In this document: positions 60,061 to 64,000 of the stretch, piece after piece | How the letters are laid out: each line of letters opens with the position of its first letter | Numbering within the stretch: position 1 is the stretch's first letter | Assembly: GCA_049314555.1 (NCBI GenBank) | Contig: JBMOEW010000011.1 | Span: 1-64,000, forward strand | Length of the DNA: 64,000 bases | Direction: 5' to 3' | Source of the DNA: REEB509 sp049314555 | GTDB taxonomy: Bacteria > Pseudomonadota > Alphaproteobacteria > Caulobacterales > Aquidulcibacteraceae | The notes under the pieces: generated by a model | Told to the model about the DNA's origin: nothing | Database searches by the model: none | The model's input: the letters and a program-made list of their open reading frames with translations, nothing else | Made by a program: the position numbers and the translations under genes

Positions 60061-61082
60061 TCTGCTGCTCGTGTTTGAGACCGTGGGGCAACCAGCGCCG
60101 TTCGCACGCCAGCGCGCGCCTGCGCTACCCGAGCGCCGGGGGCGCGGCGCACAGGTGCCGGCTCTGCGGTTTCGAGAGTGACCGGCTCGGTCAATTCGGC
60201 GGGCTGTTGGGCAGTGGCCTTGGAGGTCAGAATGCTGAGAATGACCCCAAGCGTTTCTTTCATTTTGCGGCGGTCGAGCACCATGTCGACCATGCCCTTG
60301 TCGCGCAGATATTCTGCCCGCTGGAAGCCTTCGGGCAACTTTTCCCGGATCGTTTGCTCGATGACGCGGGGGCCGGCAAAGCCGATCAGCGCGCCTGGCT
60401 CTGCTATATGGATGTCGCCCAGCATGGCATAGGAGGCCGTGACGCCGCCGGTTGTTGGGTCGGCCAGGATTACGATGTAGGGGAGGCCAGCGGCCTTCAC
60501 GTCTTGGATGGCAAGAGTAGTGCGCGGCATTTGCATTAGGGAGAGGATGCCTTCTTGCATCCGGGCACCGCCTGCAGCCGTTACGCAAATCAGCGCCGCA
60601 TTTTCTGCTACGGCCTTTTCCGCTGCTGCGATGAACCCTTCGCCGGCGGCCATGCCGAGCGAGCCACCCATAAAGTCAAAGTCTTGGACCAGAACCACAA
60701 CCTTGTTGCCTGCAATCGTGCCAACGGCGGCGGCCATGCAATCGTCGCGGGTTAGCTTGCCCTCGTCGCGCTGCGCACGGCTGGCTCGGGCTGATTTCAA
60801 GCGATCCGTATACTTTTTGTCGTCTTTGAATTTGAGGGGATCTTGGGGAACCTTGGGCAGAGGCACTTCAGTCCAGTCGCCATCGAACAGCGCCTTGAAC
60901 CGTGGCAGAGGGCCGATCCGCAGATGGAAGCCGGCGGGGGTGACCCAATGGTCTACCTCGACTTCGTCCTTGATAATCAGATCACCAGTGAGGGGGCATT
61001 TGATCCAAAGGTCTTTCGGGGTGTCGCGCCTTTCTTCGGGCTTTTTGAGGCCGGGGCGAGCGAAATTCGAAAGCCAATTCAT
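60057..61082 (-). CDS. accD: Acetyl-CoA carboxylase carboxyltransferase beta subunit, zinc-ribbon-less
   Basis: 341 residues. The carboxyltransferase core is intact (GGSLGMAAGEGFIAAAEKA, AAGGARMQEG, DPTTGGVTASYAML, GFAGPRVIEQTIR). The N-terminal zinc ribbon, normally two CxxC pairs, keeps only Cys29 in KCPLTG; the others read Thr, Val/Thr and Ala-Gly in WVTPAGFH. I recall the same loss in Caulobacter AccD, so it is likely lineage-specific rather than damage. The last 50 residues are Ala/Pro/Arg-rich and poorly conserved. Works with AccA, AccB and AccC in malonyl-CoA synthesis. Confidence 0.93.
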   Translation of the reverse strand: MNWLSNFARPGLKKPEERRDTPKDLWIKCPLTGDLIIKDEVEVDHWVTPAGFHLRIGPLPRFKALFDGDWTEVPLPKVPQDPLKFKDDKKYTDRLKSARASRAQRDEGKLTRDDCMAAAVGTIAGNKVVVLVQDFDFMGGSLGMAAGEGFIAAAEKAVAENAALICVTAAGGARMQEGILSLMQMPRTTLAIQDVKAAGLPYIVILADPTTGGVTASYAMLGDIHIAEPGALIGFAGPRVIEQTIREKLPEGFQRAEYLRDKGMVDMVLDRRKMKETLGVILSILTSKATAQQPAELTEPVTLETAEPAPVRRAPGARVAQARAGVRTALVAPRSQTRAAE

Positions 61083-61085
61083 GGA

Positions 61086-61916
61086 TTAGCGCTTTCCTGA
61101 CGTGCGCGCGCCGTGGATGGCGCGGGCCAGAGTTGCAACCTTGGCACTCACAGCGTCGACTGCGCCGCTGGGACTGCCGGCATGAGCGGCGATCTCATCG
61201 ACGAACGCCGATCCGACCACCACCGCGTCTGCCACTGCAGCAATCGCCGCAGCTGTTTGCTCCGTTCGCACACCAAATCCCACCGCTATCGGCAAGTCGG
61301 TCGCGCGCTTCAGCCGCGCAACCGCGGCCTTTGCCTGTTCGGCCGCCGGGGCGGCCGCACCGGTCACGCCGGTGATTGATACGTAGTACACGAATCCGGA
61401 AATGCCAGCGAGAACGGTTGGCAGGCGATTTTCATCCGTCGTGGGGGTCGTCAGTCTGATCAGAGAAAGCTTTTTCTTGTCAAAGGCTTGACGCAACTCT
61501 GTGTCTTCTTCGGGGGGCAGGTCAACGACAATCGCACCATCGACGCCGGCGTTCGCTGCGCTTTCTGCAAAGGCCGTTTCGCCGATTGCCGCGATGGGGT
61601 TGGCATACCCCATCAGAATCACCGGCGTATGGTTATCGGTTTCCCGAAACTTCTGAGCCAAGCAGAGCGCCGAACGGAGGGAACCGCCGGCCTTAAGGGC
61701 ACGCTCGGCCGCGGCTTGAATGGCGGGGCCGTCGGCCATGGGGTCGGAAAACGGGAATCCGAGTTCGATAACGTCGGCACCGGCGCCCGGCAGGGCCTTC
61801 AAAATGGCGAGGCTCGTGTCGAAGTCTGGGTCGTTCGCCATGACATAGGCGACCAGCCCGGCCTGATCTTTTGCTTTGAGGGCCGCAAAGGTTGCGGACA
61901 ACCGTGTTGAACTCAC
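61086..61916 (-). CDS. trpA: Tryptophan synthase alpha chain
   Basis: 276 residues, TIM barrel with the two catalytic residues in ELGFPFSDPMADGPAIQ (Glu and Asp); VDLPPEE, GVTGAAAP, and GFGVRTEQ complete the phosphate site. Cleaves indole-glycerol phosphate and passes indole to TrpB. GTG start overlaps the trpB stop; accD follows after 3 nt. Confidence 0.97.
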   Translation of the reverse strand: MSSTRLSATFAALKAKDQAGLVAYVMANDPDFDTSLAILKALPGAGADVIELGFPFSDPMADGPAIQAAAERALKAGGSLRSALCLAQKFRETDNHTPVILMGYANPIAAIGETAFAESAANAGVDGAIVVDLPPEEDTELRQAFDKKKLSLIRLTTPTTDENRLPTVLAGISGFVYYVSITGVTGAAAPAAEQAKAAVARLKRATDLPIAVGFGVRTEQTAAAIAAVADAVVVGSAFVDEIAAHAGSPSGAVDAVSAKVATLARAIHGARTSGKR

Positions 61917-63127
61917 AGCCCAACCCCTAAAGCATCGGCCACGGTGAAGATGTCTTTATCGCCGCGGCCACAGAGGTTCATGATCACAAGCCCGCCTTTG
62001 CCGATGTCTTTCGCGATGTCGCCAATGCGCGCCAACGCGTGCGCTGGCTCCAAAGCCGGGATGATGCCTTCGAGCTTGGCGCAGAGCTGGAACGCTTCGA
62101 GGGCTTCGTCGTCGGTGCAGGTGAGATAGGACGCGCGGGCGGTGTCCTTGAGCCAGCTGTGCTCTGGGCCGACGCCCGGATAGTCCAGGCCGGCACTGAT
62201 GGAGTGGCCTTCCAGAATCTGACCGTCGTCATCCTGCAGGAGATAGGTGCGGTTGCCGTGCAGGATGCCCGGTCGGCCGCCTGAGAGGGCGGCGGCGTGC
62301 TTGTTATAGACCTGCAGGCCGAGGCCTGAGGCTTCGACACCGATCAGTTTCACGCCTTGATCTTCGATAAACGGATGGAATAGGCCGATCGCGTTCGATC
62401 CACCACCAACACAGGCAACCACGGCATCCGGCAGCCTGCCTTCGCGCTCCAGAATTTGTTGTTTGGCTTCGCGGCCAATGACGCTTTGGAAGTCGCGGAC
62501 CATCATGGGATAGGGGTGGGGGCCGGCTGCGGTGCCGATGCAATAGAAGGTATCGCCCACGTTTGTGACCCAATCGCGTAGGGCGTCGTTCATGGCGTCC
62601 TTTAAGGTCGCGCCGCCGGAGGTGACGGGCCTGACCTGTGCGCCCAAAAGCTTCATCCTGAAGACGTTTGGCTTTTGTCGCTCGATGTCCACAGCGCCCA
62701 TGTAAACAACGCAGGGAAGGCCGAAGCGGGCGGCGACCGTGGCGCTGGCCACGCCATGCTGGCCGGCACCGGTTTCGGCGATGATCCGGGTTTTGCCCAT
62801 GCGGCGGGCCAGCAGGATCTGGCCCATGCAGTTGTTGATCTTGTGGGCACCCGTGTGGTTCAGCTCATCGCGTTTGAAGTAGATTTTCGCGCCGCCGAAG
62901 TGATCGGTCAGACGTTCTGCGAAATAGAGCGGGCTTGGGCGGCCCACGTAATGGGTCAGGAAGTCGTCCAGCTCTGCCTGGAAGCTGGGATCGGCCCGTG
63001 TGGCTTCGTATGCTTGCTCCAAAGCGAGCACGTTTGGCATCAGGGTTTCGGCGACGAAACGACCGCCATAGGGACCGAATCGACCGTGGGAGTCTGGCAG
63101 CGTGTTTTTGGGGGGGCGGGCGTCCAT
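61913..63127 (-). CDS. trpB: Tryptophan synthase beta chain
   Basis: 404 residues, PLP enzyme. The Schiff-base Lys lies in HTGAHKINN, phosphate loop in GGGSNAIG, and ETGAGQHG in the substrate site. Condenses indole with serine. ATG 63127 gives MDARPPKNTLPDSHGRFGPYG; the frame continues upstream only through trpF DNA. It follows the trpF stop by 5 nt. Confidence 0.97.
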   Translation of the reverse strand: MDARPPKNTLPDSHGRFGPYGGRFVAETLMPNVLALEQAYEATRADPSFQAELDDFLTHYVGRPSPLYFAERLTDHFGGAKIYFKRDELNHTGAHKINNCMGQILLARRMGKTRIIAETGAGQHGVASATVAARFGLPCVVYMGAVDIERQKPNVFRMKLLGAQVRPVTSGGATLKDAMNDALRDWVTNVGDTFYCIGTAAGPHPYPMMVRDFQSVIGREAKQQILEREGRLPDAVVACVGGGSNAIGLFHPFIEDQGVKLIGVEASGLGLQVYNKHAAALSGGRPGILHGNRTYLLQDDDGQILEGHSISAGLDYPGVGPEHSWLKDTARASYLTCTDDEALEAFQLCAKLEGIIPALEPAHALARIGDIAKDIGKGGLVIMNLCGRGDKDIFTVADALGVGL

Positions 63128-63132
63128 TAGGG

Positions 63133-63813
63133 TCAATTCGTCTGGTCGGGGTGTTGAGGGTTTGGGTGTTGAGGGTATGGGCGTTGGGCGGCGGCCAGGA
63201 ATGCCATGATCTTTGTCCGGTCCTTTACGCCTGGGGTGGTTTCGACGCCAGAGGACACGTCCACCGCTGTGGCTTTGGATGCAGCAATTGCCTCTTGGAC
63301 ATTGTCCAGGGTAAGGCCGCCCGACAAAAACCAAGGCTTTGGGCTGCGGAAATCAGCCAGAATTTGCCAATCGAAAGCCGCCCCATTGCCGCCGGGGAGG
63401 TGGGCGCCGGCGGGCGGTTTGGCGTCGAACAGGAATGCGTCTACCAGGCTAGAGAAGCGCGAAAGTGCGGCGAGGTCTTTGTCTGTTGCCAAAGGAACCG
63501 CCTTGATCAGGCCGGTCTTTGCGTATGGGCGCGATGCGGAAATGCGCGCTGGGCTCTCTGCGCCATGGAGTTGCAGAAAGTCTGGCTGAACCCGGGCTGC
63601 CAGCGCCTGGAGCAGGGCATCGTCCGCGTCGACGATGACGGCAACAATTTGGGCTTTGCCGCGCGCGCGATTTGCCAGCGCGGCTGCCTGGTCTAGTGAA
63701 ACGTGACGCGGACTTTTGGGGAAAAAGACCAGTCCGACATACCGCGCCCCGCCCGCGATGGCCGCGTCCAAGGAGGATTCGTCCGAGAGGCCACATATTT
63801 TTACTTCGACCAT
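63133..63813 (-). CDS. trpF: Phosphoribosylanthranilate isomerase
   Basis: 226 residues, TIM barrel. VKICGLSDE carries the general-base Cys, LVFFPKSPRHV, LQLHG and the C-terminal DVSSGVETTPGVKD carry the Asp and phosphate loop. The last residues (PYPQHPNPQHPDQTN) are a short repeat encoded by 15-nt direct repeats and lie beyond the fold. Start ATG 63813 has GAAGG upstream; a GTG-type extension to 63849 is less likely. Third step of tryptophan synthesis, first gene of the operon visible here. Confidence 0.96.
   Translation of the reverse strand: MVEVKICGLSDESSLDAAIAGGARYVGLVFFPKSPRHVSLDQAAALANRARGKAQIVAVIVDADDALLQALAARVQPDFLQLHGAESPARISASRPYAKTGLIKAVPLATDKDLAALSRFSSLVDAFLFDAKPPAGAHLPGGNGAAFDWQILADFRSPKPWFLSGGLTLDNVQEAIAASKATAVDVSSGVETTPGVKDRTKIMAFLAAAQRPYPQHPNPQHPDQTN
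63149..63178. repeat. 15-nt direct repeat in the trpF 3' end
   Basis: GGGTGTTGAGGGTTT (63149-63163) and GGGTGTTGAGGGTAT (63164-63178), differing at one base; a third, degenerate unit starts at 63179. On the minus strand it encodes the PQHPN/PQHPD tail of TrpF. Probably slipped-strand expansion in a tolerant tail. Confidence 0.8.
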
Positions 63814-63871
63814 TGAGCCTTCAGTAGTGAGAAACACGGTTGCGGGCAACGGCGATGGCTAACTGCTTTGG

Positions 63872-64000
63872 TTAGCGCCACTCCGGCAGGCGTCGGGTGA
63901 TTGATTTGCGCCAGCGCTCCTGAAGTTTTGCCCAGCCTTTGAGCTTTGGCCGCGCAAGGCTTGGCAGCTGATCTGGCCGCCAGCGACCTTCAACGGCCTG
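63872..64000 (-). CDS. C-terminal fragment of an uncharacterised protein, cut by window edge
   Basis: Open frame from the right edge to TAA at 63872-63874 on the minus strand, giving 42 residues: QAVEGRWRPDQLPSLARPKL, then KGWAKLQERWRKS and RRLPEWR. The tail is basic and Trp-rich. It would lie upstream of trpF on the same strand. Its length and composition fit coding sequence, but family and function cannot be read. A small inverted repeat (GCTAAC, 7 nt, GTTAGC) spans its stop. Confidence 0.5.
   Translation of the reverse strand, partial: QAVEGRWRPDQLPSLARPKLKGWAKLQERWRKSITRRLPEWR

Noticed and set aside
1..64000. tRNA, rRNA, CRISPR, insertion sequences, phage genes
   Set aside because: All gaps were read; no T-loop-containing cloverleaf, repeat-spacer array, transposase or terminal inverted repeats were seen.

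Overview
The window is about 64 kb of GC-rich, densely packed bacterial chromosome. I read 60 protein-coding genes (two cut by the window edges) and no rRNA, tRNA, insertion sequence, prophage or CRISPR. The gene content points to an alphaproteobacterium, most likely near the Caulobacterales/Hyphomonadales. It has a DivL-type pseudo-kinase with tyrosine at the phosphoacceptor position, a CtrA-like promoter in front of it, ChvG/ChvI, AddAB, an EipA/DUF1134 protein, AmgK/MurU, and an AccD without its zinc-ribbon cysteines. No species can be named from the sequence alone.

Layout, left to right. 1-13.7 kb: housekeeping and envelope genes (pheT without an adjacent pheS, a voltage-gated-type K+ channel, eipA, a ZnuD-like TonB-dependent receptor behind a Zur-box-like palindrome, lepA, an MFS exporter, a GNAT, an ExoD-family protein, two tandem paralogous lipoproteins, a conserved unknown). 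13.8-17.0 kb: a minus-strand catabolic-looking operon (dienoyl-CoA-reductase-like SDR, DsbA/HCCA-isomerase-like protein, class III CoA-transferase, epoxide-hydrolase-fold protein), preceded by egtD. 18.0-21.1 kb: EF-P and both of its beta-lysylation enzymes (epmB, epmA, efp), interrupted by one small secreted protein. 21.2-26.9 kb: a three-gene membrane/DUF1214/DUF1254 operon, a TVP38 plus flavin-disulfide-reductase pair, a lipoprotein MsrA and a LysE-type exporter. 27-31.7 kb: mmsA and an acyl-CoA dehydrogenase, probably for valine catabolism, separated by a Phd/VapC-type toxin-antitoxin pair with a 17-bp palindrome and by a tiny basic protein. 31.7-39.6 kb: an ABC ATPase, zinc-finger protein, SLC13 transporter, PNPOx-fold protein, DUF188 protein, polA, and a lower-GC alpha/beta-hydrolase that looks imported.

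From 39.8 kb to the right edge lies a block whose order is close to one I recall in many alphaproteobacteria: chvI-chvG-EIIA(Man)-HPr-...-ahcY-...-divL-...-tsaE-amgK-murU-addB-addA-trxA, then on the opposite strand trpF-trpB-trpA-accD-folC. It joins envelope-stress signalling, PTS-Ntr, the methyl cycle, cell-cycle control, tRNA t6A synthesis, peptidoglycan recycling, double-strand-break repair, tryptophan and fatty-acid synthesis and folate metabolism. Departures from that order are the absence of hprK between chvG and EIIA, and insertions of a SemiSWEET gene, a TonB-C-like membrane protein and a ferredoxin/ferredoxin-reductase pair.

The best regulatory signals are a perfect CtrA-type TTAA-N7-TTAAC site fused to the -35 of a divL promoter, a Zur-box-like element overlapping the promoter of the ZnuD-like receptor, and a 16-bp perfect palindrome in front of ahcY that resembles an ArsR/SahR-type operator. 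No single wholly new multi-gene system stands out. The best candidates for undescribed biology are the four-gene catabolic operon, the paired four-cysteine lipoproteins, the DUF1214/DUF1254 membrane operon, and the TonB-C protein with two membrane segments.
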